Shown here piece after piece: positions 20,927 to 30,235 of a stretch of 64,000 bases of DNA. Position 1 is the stretch's first letter. Each line of letters opens with the position of its first letter. The translations under genes were made by a program, and so were the position numbers. The stretch is from Pegoplata infirma (Eukaryota > Arthropoda > Insecta > Diptera > Anthomyiidae), in the NCBI GenBank assembly GCA_963921195.1, contig OY992537.1:172873021-172937020 (forward strand), written 5' to 3'. The notes beneath the pieces are model-generated. The model made no database searches. It worked only from the letters and a program-made list of their open reading frames with translations, and was not told where the DNA came from.

Positions 20927-21985
20927 TAAATAGACAATATGTAATAGAAACAAATTATGATGTGGAGTCTTTACAAAGAGAAGTAGTGATTTGAATGCAA
21001 ATTTAAACCAACGAACAACAGTTAGTGTACAACCAGGTTATTCAGAGCATTGAAAATGCAACTGGACCAATATTTTTTCTAGATGCTCCGGTGGTACAGG
21101 AAAAACCTTTCTAATAAATCTACTACTCTCAAAAATTACATTTTTCGTTGCATCTTCTGGCATAGCAGCTACATTGTAAGAAGGTGGAAAGCCAGCACAC
21201 TCTGCATTTAAGCTACAGTTAAATTAAATTCACAAGGAAAACATGTAGCATTACAAAACAAGGGAACAAAGAAACAGTGTTACAAGATTGTAAGTCCATT
21301 GTCTGGGATGAAAGCACAATGGCTCACAAGGGTGGTTTTGAAGCAGCCTCCAGAACACGTATAAGATCTAACAAACCTGTGATGGGAGGAGTAATGCTTC
21401 TCTTAGCTGTCGATTTCAGAAAAACTTTGCCTGATTCCTAGAGGAACACGGGCAGATGATATCAAGGCATGCCTTAAATCGTCTTATTTGTGAAATTTTA
21501 CTCGCAAACCATCTCTTCTCAAAAATATGCGTGTTCATTAACGAGGAGATAACAAAGCAGCGGAACTTTCAGAAATTTTTCTTGAAATTGGTAATGGGAA
21601 CTATCCTAAAAATCGAGGAAAAAAGATTCCTGCTGTGCTTGGTATTGTTGTAAATACTTTCACAGACCTTACACAAAAGATATATCCAGACATCGCAATT
21701 ATAAACACAAAGCTTAACGATTGGTTATGCGAACGTGCAATCTTGACACCAAAAGATTATAGAGCAGCTACAATTAATGACAATTTGCTAAAACCATTTG
21801 ATTCTCCTGATTTGAAATATCTTTCAATAGAAACAGTTCTAGAGACAGACCAAGCAGTTAATTATCCTGTAGAGTTTCTTAATTAATTAAATTCATCAGA
21901 ATTTCCGTCCCATAAACTTATCCTACAGATAGGAACTACAATGCTGCTTCGTAATTTTAGAGCAACAAAATCTGCAACGGCACGA
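20927..21985 (+). pseudogene. Helitron Pif1-type helicase, copy 2
   Basis: It restarts in the linker (AGGCAA/AGACAATATGTAATAG, TTATGATGTGGAGTCTTTAC) and repeats copy 1. The Walker A codons for GGTGKTFLINLL are intact near 21093-21125 but are put out of frame by a missing base just before them. Walker B (IVWDESTMAHKGGFEAA) is at 21299-21350. Later parts are cleaner than in copy 1: IPAVLGIVVNTFTDLTQKIY, TKLNDWLCERAILTPKDYRA, LSIETVLETDQAVNYPVEFL. The last frame (21635-21886) ends at a TAA within FLN-stop. Frameshifts near 21440 and 21635 break it. Confidence 0.85.
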
Positions 21986-22082
21986 GAAATAAAACAAATT
22001 GGGGTACAATTTAAAAGAAAACTAATTTTAATAATGATCTTAAAAATAGTAATGAAATTTTAATGCAAAACAAAAATACACT

Positions 22083-22119
22083 CAGCAGATTTGTCAGCAA
22101 TCAGCAGACAAATCTGCTG
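22083..22119. repeat. Hairpin 3' of helicase copy 2
   Basis: CAGCAGATTTGTCAGC (22083-22098) pairs with GCAGACAAATCTGCTG (22104-22119) with one mismatch. The same structure, slightly decayed, lies 3' of helicase copy 1 (about 19059-19094). Helitrons have a 3' terminal hairpin, but I see no CTRR end 10-12 bases after it, so I do not call this the terminus. Confidence 0.6.
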
Positions 22120-22129
22120 AAAATACACA

Positions 22130-22483
22130 AATTTTGAGCCATATGAGAAAATCTGTCAAGACAGCAAACAAATTTGCTGATTTTAGCTGAACATTTTGTG
22201 ATTTTAGAAAAAAAATAACTGATTTCAGATTACCAATCTTAGCATCTCAAAAGTATTTAATTTTTATGTAAAAAATGCTAAATAATATTTTGAGCATATT
22301 TTTCTAAAACTTATAAAAAAGCGATTGTGATTTTTTATAGTGTTAATTTTTTTAGTTGTGCTGTTTTTAAATATTTTATTTTAAATTAAGGATAACTAAA
22401 TATTTCTGTAAGTGAGGACATGTTTTTTATTTTAAATCAAGTGTTATTAATTAGAGTAATAAAATTGTTCGTAATAGGTTGAT
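22130..22483. other. AT-rich spacer, nothing recognised
   Basis: No frame or element boundary was recognised. From about 22400 it resembles sequence upstream of the second ORF copy near 23770. Confidence 0.4.
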
Positions 22484-22513
22484 GTGATATTTTTGTTCCG
22501 CAGAAAGGAAAAT

Positions 22514-22843
22514 ATGGACATAAATGATACCGGCTTAATTCGAGGATCTGCCTCACAGACTAGTGCTGGTCCTAGTACTGGGCTGAAGGATTCGACCTCT
22601 GAGTCAGTGCTTGAATCTGATGCTAGGCCTAATATTGGTGGCAAAAAGAAACTTAATCCATCAAAGGTCAGGCACACCCAGAGAAGGCTTTGTTTAAAAT
22701 TAATTACCAAACTAAGCCAACGCGATGAAGAAAGGTTCTGCAATGAGAGAAGGCATCACTATGATGGGCTATCACAGTTATTGAAAAACAGGACAAACTT
22801 TCGGCAATGCGCGCAACAGGAAAACTGTGCTCTTTTGGCCTAG
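22514..22843 (+). CDS. Unassigned short ORF, copy 1 (possibly TE 5' end)
   Basis: From the ATG at 22514 (MDINDTGLIRGSASQTSAGP) the frame runs 109 codons. An ATG ten codons upstream (22484) is not conserved in the second copy, which favours 22514. The protein is Ser/Gly/Thr-rich at first, then strongly basic (NIGGKKKLNPSKVR), and ends NRTNFRQCAQQENCALLA. I do not recognise it. It is duplicated at 24476, where the second half is lost. Substitutions between copies preserve the frame over about 60 codons, suggesting past coding function. Sequence after the stop (22850-22960) is GC-richer than the surroundings and reads like a TE 5' region, but the family is unknown. Confidence 0.5.
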   Translation: MDINDTGLIRGSASQTSAGPSTGLKDSTSESVLESDARPNIGGKKKLNPSKVRHTQRRLCLKLITKLSQRDEERFCNERRHHYDGLSQLLKNRTNFRQCAQQENCALLA

Positions 22844-23118
22844 TCATCGAAGTCTACTAATAGGTTGCGCTCGCCAGACGAGAACCTTTACCTACGAGGT
22901 CTAACGTGACCGGCAACGTCTGAAATTTTAGTGAAGTGGTGAAAGGTAGCTTCGTTCGGGCTGTGTTAAATAAAAATTTGAAAATCCATTACTTGGTTGC
23001 CACAATCATATCTGACCTTGACCATGTCACAACCATATTTTTTTTCTGCGTGTATCGACTCCAAATCGTCCAACTGTTGACAAAAATTATGCGCCGCCAT
23101 ACACAACATTTTTAAAAA

Positions 23119-23436
23119 AATGTATGAATAAAAATTATAATAATACTTAAAATCTCATTAAAATTTCTTTTAAAAAACTTATGTATTTTTTTGATTGATT
23201 TTAAATGGTGGGATTTACATAACATACCTATAAAAGATTCTTTTGCCCTAGTATTCTTATTACCAGCGTTGTAATCAATAGTAATATTATATTGCTTCAT
23301 AGAAGACTGATTTAGCAAAATCTTCTACATTAATATCTCTTTTAAACTTTTTTTTTGAAACTGCATACATTAAAAATACAATCGCCAAAATTGTAACTAG
23401 AAGAGTTAGGAATACAACCTCATTAATTAAACTCAT
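23119..23436 (-). CDS. Two small overlapping minus-strand ORFs, unassigned
   Basis: The upstream ORF starts at ATG 23436 on the minus strand and encodes about 50 residues: MSLINEVVFLTLLVTILAIV as a predicted membrane segment, then KKKFKRDINVEDFAKSVF. It is truncated by a stop after YEAI. The second ORF (23318-23112, MLNQSSMKQYNITIDYNAGN at its start) overlaps it in another frame and is basic and lysine-rich. An N-terminal hydrophobic helix followed by a charged segment looks real rather than random, but no family is recognised. One frameshift between them could have split a single gene. AT-rich sequence easily gives such frames, so confidence is low. Confidence 0.3.
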
Positions 23437-23792
23437 TTTTCTTACCTAATTTTTTTGCTGTATTTAAAATAATTTAAAAATATATATTAAATCAAAAATA
23501 TCTTAAATTATTAGAGGCCTTCGTGTACCAAAGATTATAAAAGCAGCTACCTAAGGAATATGGATGTGATCTGTTTTTTTTTTACAATTATAGTGAGTGT
23601 ATTTTTTAAAACTTTTTTACAATTGGCTGGAATATTGAGCACTGTTTTAGAAAATTATCTTACGGGGCACTTTTTAAAATATGTATGTAGTTTAATTTTT
23701 GTTTTATTCAATAAAAAACTATTGATTTAAATTACTGTTTTTGAATTTTCGTTCAACTGTTGAACAGTGTGGACGTGTTTAAGTTTAACTCA
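23437..23792. other. AT-rich spacer, nothing recognised
   Basis: No coding frame was recognised. Part of 23740-23792 is similar to 22400-22440, marking the left edge of the duplicated segment that carries the ORF at 24476. Confidence 0.4.
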
Positions 23793-24390
23793 CAAGGGAA
23801 GTCTCCCTAGTGTCACCCGCCGATCTTTATGGAAGTGGTTTTAATTTGTAGAGCAGAAAAAATAAAGGGACACGTATTCTTTTTTAGCGGCCCAAATTCA
23901 TATATAGGGGGTAAAAAGGAGGGGGAAGACAAGTCCATTTTTCAGTTTTTTTCGTTTATCTCCTATATAATGCAAAGAAACCTAGTCATGTTGCATACCA
24001 AATGAAAGGTCTTTGGAAAACCTATCTACATGTGCTAAGAACGTGTCCAAACATGCACAACTTTTCGTCATATTGAGTAAAATACCAAAATTTTAGGACA
24101 TTTTTGTTAATAAGTCGAAAAATATTAACTTCTTTGGCCCGTTGTTAGCACCACGAGATAGGTATTTTTAATACCTTTAATCTGATATCACACATGCCTA
24201 TATTAATTTTGTTTAAATAGGCGTAAATCGTAAAAAACTGAAAAAGGTCAATTTCCCCCCATACAAATCGAACCCCACTAAAAATGAGTTTGGGCCGCTA
24301 AAAAAAATACGTGTCGAATTAATTTTCGTTCTTAACAACATATCCAAATTTCATGAAAATCGGAGGGTGACACCAGGGAGACTTCCCTTG
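23793..24390. mobile_element. CAAGGG-family foldback MITE, TSD TCA
   Basis: A 598-bp element. Left end CAAGGGAAGTCTCCCTAGTG, right end CCAGGGAGACTTCCCTTG. TCA is at both flanks (23790-23792 and 24391-24393). The paralogous segment at about 22430 (AAATCAAGTGTTATT) lacks the insertion and supports the boundaries. Arms pair over GTGTCACCC and CGGCCCAAA/TTTGGGCCG blocks. A 3-bp duplication suggests PIF-, CMC- or related-type integration. A truncated relative is at 6561-7073. Confidence 0.8.
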
Positions 24391-24475
24391 TCAGTGCTAT
24401 TAATTGAATTACTGAAATTGTTCGTAATAGGTATTTTTGTGATAATCTCATGACCACATCAAGGAAAATGAAAAT

Positions 24476-24712
24476 ATGGACACAAATGGTACTGGTTTAA
24501 TTCGAGGCTCTGCCTCACCGACTGGTACTGGTCCTAGCACTGGGACCTTGAAGTCCGGCCTTGATTCTGGTAGGGGTGCTGAGCCCAATATTGGTGGCAA
24601 AAAGAAACTTAAGCCCTCAAAGGTCAGGAACAACCAGAGAAGGCTTTATTTGAAAATAATTGGCAGACTAAGCAGCTCCGATCGTATGAGGGCATCGCTA
24701 CACTCAAAATAA
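24476..24712 (+). pseudogene. Unassigned short ORF, copy 2 (truncated)
   Basis: This is a paralogue of the ORF at 22514: MDTNGTGLIRGSASPTGTGP, then NIGGKKKLKPSKVRNNQRRL. It is cut at codon 74-75 by the CACTC MITE at 24701, whose first bases supply the last codons and the stop. The missing C-terminal half includes the NRTNFRQCAQQ segment of copy 1. Confidence 0.6.
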
Positions 24713-25255
24713 TTACTCTGTAAAATGACTGTAATCTCAATTCGACAGATATTTGACAAAGTTATCTGTCAAAATACAGATATTAGGAAAAAACTTTGCA
24801 TTTTCTTGTAACCGAAAAACAAAAGATTATCTTTAATTTTACTTTTTACTCTGCTATCTCTATGTTACAGTTAATAAACGGATTTTTTTGTTAAAATACA
24901 GGTTTTAGAAAAATACTTTGTTTTTTTTCTCGTAACCAAAATACTAAATTTCATCTGTAATTTTACTTATTGCTCTGTAATACAGTATTCAAATATAAAT
25001 TTCTTTAAAAAACGTCCAATTATGAAAGATAAACCCCTCTTTAAAAAGTTTCTTAAATTACAATAAAAGCTGGTACAATTGACGAGGATGTCGTGTAAAA
25101 TTGGAGGTGTACTCGTTAAAAACTCGTAATTTTCACAAAAATAAAAATTTACAATTTGGAAGCATTAAAGCGGGCATTCTGAAACGTTTTCCCTTTAATT
25201 TGTTATTGAAATGAGGCCGCTCAAATGTGGCACTGAAAATGAGAAGTTTATAAAA

Positions 25256-26000
25256 AAACAAGTAAAAAAGTTAAATTCGGCCTTGCCGAATGTAGTGATA
25301 CCCTCCACAATTTCAAATAGATTTTGCAAAAAACTTTATTTAAAAGGAAATTACTTTTGAAAAAAAAAAAATTTTTTGAAAAAAAAACTTCCGCGAAAAA
25401 AAAATTTGGTAAAAAAAAAATCCGCGATTTTTTTCTTTTTTTGTCAAAAAATATGTTCGTACTTGTTTAAATACCATTTGGTGTTCAATTATGTTAACAT
25501 ATGTCAACCAGAGGCCGAATTAAAGCATTTTGTATTTTTATGTTATGTTTGAATGTACTGAAATTTTTGAGGTGTGCTTACATTCTCGTTCATAACTTTT
25601 GAACCGCTGAACCGATATCGCTCAAATGCAATACCAAACTTCTCGGGAGAACTTCCAATAAATATGTTAAATTTCAGTCATCTCTGTGCAATATTTTGTC
25701 CGCGACAGCATTTTCCACAGACAGACGGACCATCGCTAGAATGTCTTAAAATCGATCGAGCATCATGAATATATGTATAGGTGGTTATTCATAAAGCCTG
25801 AAATATATTTAAAGTAGGTATATTTGACAGATATTGCAGGAATAATTGTCAAATAAACCTACAATAAGTCTGTCATAAGTATTATGAATAAGAGCCATAT
25901 ACTTTATGGGGTCCCAGACCGATATTTCGATGAGTTACAAACGGAATGACAAACTTATATACATATACCCTCTATCACTAAGTGGAGGGTATAAAAACTG
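25256..26000. repeat. Fly-type dispersed repeat (ATACCCTCCAC ... GTGGAGGGTATA)
   Basis: The left part reads TTCGGCCTTGCCGAATGTAG then ATACCCTCCAC. The middle contains TCGTTCATAACTTTTGAACC and ACAGACAGACGG. The right end reads CTCTATCACTAAGTGGAGGG then TATAAAAA. Repeats with this layout are common in higher-fly genomes as I know them. I cannot assign a class, and no protein is encoded. It is inserted in the CACTC MITE at 24701-32490. A short insertion (25788-25902) interrupts it. Confidence 0.6.
25788..25902. mobile_element. Short MITE-like insertion
   Basis: GGTGGTTATTCATAA at the left and TTATGAATAAGAGCC at the right are imperfect inverted repeats around about 115 bp, with ATA on each side. 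The surrounding repeat normally reads directly from ATATATGTATA into CTTTATGGGGTC, so this block is extra. The family is unknown. Confidence 0.5.
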
Positions 26001-26279
26001 ACATCTTACGAGCTTATAAATAATTTCATAAACATTTAAGCGGGCGGATTTAAACGATGGCATTTGCCTTTATTTTATGTCAAGTTAAAACTTATTCATG
26101 ATTCTTGCACAATACAGTCTAAAATGAAAATGAATAAGAATTCTTATAGTTGCCACTCAAAAAGTGAATTTAAGCAAGAAATTAAAATAGAACGTTTCGC
26201 GTGCGCACCATTAAAGTGAGGAATGCCTTTAATCAGGCACATTTAAATTTTATTTTTCTCTTAAGTTAATGAAAATATT

Positions 26280-27250
26280 CGTGTCTGTCATGACTTTCAC
26301 ATCCTCGTGAAAGTGAAACACTTCCGAATATTTTGGTGTCCTGGGTTTCACTTCCGAATTTTTTTTTCGTTTTACTTTCGTGTGCAAAAAGCTAACTGAA
26401 AGTAATTAGAATGGACTTTTTCCCCTATAAATATTAACTTAAAAATAAAAAACCCATGTTTAATTTATAATTTGATATATATTCTTTTTATTTACATTAA
26501 AAAATCAACATTTTGTTAAGGCTAAATATATGTAAAAATGATTTTAAAAACACTCCATAATTTATCGAAATTTTGTTCGGAAGTTGTGCAAAAACAACAA
26601 CAAAAGTATACAAATTAAAAAAATCACATATTTCAATAACTACACGTTTTCCCGGCTGAGAAATACTTTCAAAAGAAAGAGCACAAAATTTTATATTTTT
26701 TAATGCACAACACTTTTAGTTTAACTCACTTAAAATACTTAAAAATTGTAAAAATAAATTAATTATAAAATTTTACAAAATTCAACATGGCGTTGTTTAT
26801 CTTCGAAAAATTTTCGATAAATGGTGATGCCAATCCATGGTGTTGCCAGTTATTATTACTATTGAAAAGTACTACATTTTACAACTGGGGTTTATTACCA
26901 TATGTTCATAGAATTATCAAGATGCGAAACATTGTTGAGTTTAAGGTACATAAGAGTAATTTATTCAACTCATATTCGTGAATATATATTATTTAATGAG
27001 AAATTCAATGATAAATTGGTGTTAAATATATATTTTTGTTTAAAAATTGTGCAAAACGTTTTTATTTATTTATTTTATTTAATTTTATTTATTTTTAAAC
27101 AAAAGCCCGTCTTTCGCATCTAGCATATCTTAGTAAAATTTTTCGAACATATAATTAAGAAATATGTGATTTGGAAACACCAAATCTTTTTTTATGTGAT
27201 TCGAAAATTTTCGCTCTAATTGAAAACGTTCTGAAGTCATGACAGACACG
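26280..27250. mobile_element. MITE with CGTGTCTGTCATGAC ends
   Basis: The 15-bp left end CGTGTCTGTCATGAC is perfectly inverted at the right end (GTCATGACAGACACG) 971 bp away. ATT lies on each side (26277-26279 and 27251-27253), a possible 3-bp TSD. The small ORFs inside (26787-27123) are AT-rich and unconvincing. It is a second-level insertion in the CACTC MITE. Confidence 0.75.
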
Positions 27251-27395
27251 ATTAACAGGAAACACATATTTCCTATTTAACCCTTTCACGACCAATGGTT
27301 GATATATGCCCCATTTTTATTTTTTGTTATATTTTCCACATTCTTCAACCGATTTTAAATGTGCTAAGAGATGAATTGTAGAGGAGTGTTAGGAC

Positions 27396-28788
27396 TAGGG
27401 TTACCAGATTTGAAATATGGAATAACAGTACATTTGATTTCAAAAATAGTACATTGCAAATAAAAACAGTACTTTTTTAAAAGTCTTATTTTATATCAAA
27501 CTACAAAAACGTAGCCCTTGTTAATGGAACGGTGGAACATTTTAGTTAAACCGTCTCAAATTTATTCTATTTTTTTATCAATGTTGAAAAAAATTGCGAT
27601 TGACTTTTTGGAGCATTTGTCTTAGTTGCCGCGATATCTTACTTGAAAAGCTTTTGTAGTCTATGCTTTCGCTTAACTAAAACAACGATCTTCCTATCAA
27701 AAACATATGAAAAAATCCATAAAACAGTGTTTTAATTAAAACACGATTTTAAAAGGCAAACGCGAAAACGAAATTATTGCACTCAAACAAAGGGGTAACT
27801 AAATTTTGAGAAAATGTTTTTTTTCACAATTTAGTAAAATTTAATAAAATTTTTGAAATTTCTTTGACATAACTTGCAACCAATTAGTTCATCATATTTA
27901 TCTTCTTAGAATTGATAAAGTTTTTTCTTTTAGTAAATTTTATGCAATTTAAGGATTTTTTTTTTTTCAAAAACTAAGCCAGAAAGAGCAAACAAGTTTT
28001 AATTTTCGATTCTTAAAATCTCTAAAGAATCTCCGGTCCTCTTTCAATGTATGGACTCCTCAATTTGAATCTAAAAATTTGGGCGTTCCTCATTTCTCAG
28101 AAAATATTGTCGAAACAAAAAAAATGTCAAATACATTTTTGTAGTTCTTTACAAGACCGTCTTAAAACCTCCGTGTAATAGTTTTTTAGTTATGCCGTTA
28201 AAATTCTAAAGACCCTTTTGGGCCCTTAAATTCCCGTATCCTAAAAACTAAGCAAGGTGGAGCGAAGAGGGCAAAGATGTTGAATCAAAATTTATGACGA
28301 TCCTTAATAGACCCCATGGGACTGGGCCTAAGGTAGGCTCGACCCATGGGTTCCGAACCTAATGGGGTCTGCCCGCAATCGGAACTTTAAATGAGATGTA
28401 CTCAATAAAATAAATTTTTTCCCATTTTCTAGTTTTTTATTTTTCAGAAAAATTTAGATAAAAAGAAGGAAAACATGGCAATGGAGCTAAATCATTATTG
28501 AATTTAGTTAAGTTATCCGCTTTTTAAATAATTTTTCTTTTTGAGTGTGGTATAAAATTAAATTGCATTTAGCTCCTTTTTAAAAATTGAATTAAAATTT
28601 TGTCAAATATGAAACATTTTTTGAAAAATGTTACATTTTGGTGATGAGTATAAAAAAACAGTACAAAAACAGTACACGCTTTAAAAAAACAGTACTTTTG
28701 CGTACTGTTTTAGGTGCTGTGCATAAAACAGTACTTTTTATAAAAAACAGTACATGTACTGTTAAAAACAGTACGAATGGCAACCCTA
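27396..28788. mobile_element. hAT-type element, TSD GTTAGGAC
   Basis: 1393 bp. The left end TAGGGTTACCAGATTTG and the right end reversed TAGGGTTGCCATTCG share TAGGGTTRCCA. The 8-bp TSD GTTAGGAC is exact at 27388-27395 and 28789-28796. Both ends carry many copies of ACAGTACTTTT / AATAGTACATT, likely subterminal binding sites. No transposase is recognisable in the interior. Confidence 0.88.
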
Positions 28789-29780
28789 GTTAGGACTACA
28801 AAAGTTTAGTTTTCAGTAAGTCTCTAAATTAGGGTTGCCATCCGTCCTCTTTTCCCCGGACACCGTCTTTTTTTTAGGGCGTCCGGGGCAGTCCTACTTC
28901 TTTGTTAGAAAGTGTCCGGGGTTGTCCTACTTTTTGAACTTTTCCCCATAACTTTTTTTATTGCTTCTACGCTTTTGAATTATTGTGTGTATTTTAGCTT
29001 ATCAGTAATAATGTCAACTTTTTGAGAGCAAAAGGCGAGTAAAAATTATTAATATTCAAATCTTCATTCATTGAGAATTAGAAGAAGAAAATTGTACAAT
29101 CTCTTAGTAAGATCACGATCGTGTTGGTTATTTTACGATCATGATCTTACTAAGAATGAATGTAGAGTTGAATATTTATTAATATTATTGTTTGAACATT
29201 AGCGATTTGTCTTTTAAATTCCCTTTGCTACTTGTATATGGTTTTTATATTTGTTTTAGAGATGGGATCGTGAGTGACTTTTCAATCACGATCACGCACG
29301 CTCACGAAAAAAAAATTGTAATCACGCACGAACATTTTTTTTTCTGCTCACGCTCACGCACGCTCACGTGAGTAGAAAAAAATGTAATCACGCTCACGAT
29401 GTAATCACGATCACGAAATACTCACGAATTAAAATATGTAAAAAAAATGTATGTCATATTTTTTTATGCATTACCCAGTTGGGAAAGTCCTTAAGCCATC
29501 CGTGGTGACGGCTCGCTGACGCACCTGACCAGTGATGCCAACTTAGCCCTTTTGGGGCTATATTCAGCCCTTTTTGATTGCTCTCAACGCGTATTTTTTT
29601 TCTTTTAGCCCTTTTATTTTTTTGGGGGCTAACATGGCCCTTTTTGTTATATTTTTTAGCCCTTTTAGCCCCTTTTTTACCATTTGTTAATTTTTGGAGT
29701 CATTTTTTAATATTTTGCCACAATGTTTACTGTTCGGCCACAATGTTTTCTAAAATAAAGTTGCATATCTTTTAGCGTCC

Positions 29781-29938
29781 AACCTGAATCAAATTGCGTC
29801 GCGTAAGGCGTAACGCGCAATAATTTTTCGTTTCTAATATTTAAATGTGACGTACCTAAATCAAACGAACGTAAAAATTTAAAATTTGATGTGTTTGTTT
29901 TTGTTTTACGTCTTGCGCGACGCAATTTGATTCAGGTT
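29781..29938. mobile_element. 158-bp inverted-repeat insertion
   Basis: AACCTGAATCAAATTGCGTC (extended to 23 perfect bases) is inverted at the right end. The GC content and sequence differ from the surrounding hAT element. No clear TSD was found. The minus-strand ORF at 29707-29925 spans it by chance. It is the innermost (sixth) layer of this nest. Confidence 0.65.
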
Positions 29939-30043
29939 CGACCCTTATACATGAAATTATAAACCATGAATCAAAGACTCGGAAAATCTTAGATAAAACA
30001 GATTCATTTTTGATCGAAATACACTGTTTCAAAAATTTTATCC

Positions 30044-30235
30044 GATTTTGAACTTGTCATCGTTTGTTCTGATTTAATTGGAAATCCTTATTCAAATGCT
30101 GAAGTGAAGAGAACATTTAGTGTCATGAATTTCTTTAAAAATAAAAATTGGATGTCAATAAATACATCAAATTGTTTAAGTATTTCTGAAAAATTAGATG
30201 AAACCAATATTACGAATAGTCCAATTATTATATAA
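30044..30235 (+). pseudogene. hAT transposase, C-terminal dimerisation region remnant
   Basis: An open frame of 63 codons ending in TAA reads FELVIVCSDLIGNPYSNAEV, then KRTFSVMNFFKNKNWMS, then a tail. The pattern 'P.SNA.vER.FS.mn..K...R..m....l' is the hAT dimerisation domain (hATC), in which SNAEVKRTFS aligns with the usual SNAxxERxFS. The upstream transposase, including the catalytic residues, is missing. Only the last ~60 residues survive inside the element, a common structure for internally deleted hAT copies. Confidence 0.8.

Noticed and set aside
22083..22119. Helitron 3' terminal hairpin
   Set aside because: The stem is suitable but no CTRR follows at 10-12 bases, and no AT target site could be placed.
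29707..29925. A 72-codon minus-strand ORF with arginine-rich start
   Set aside because: It spans the 158-bp inverted repeat at 29781-29938 and part of the hAT element; the basic residues come from the CGCGACGC arms.
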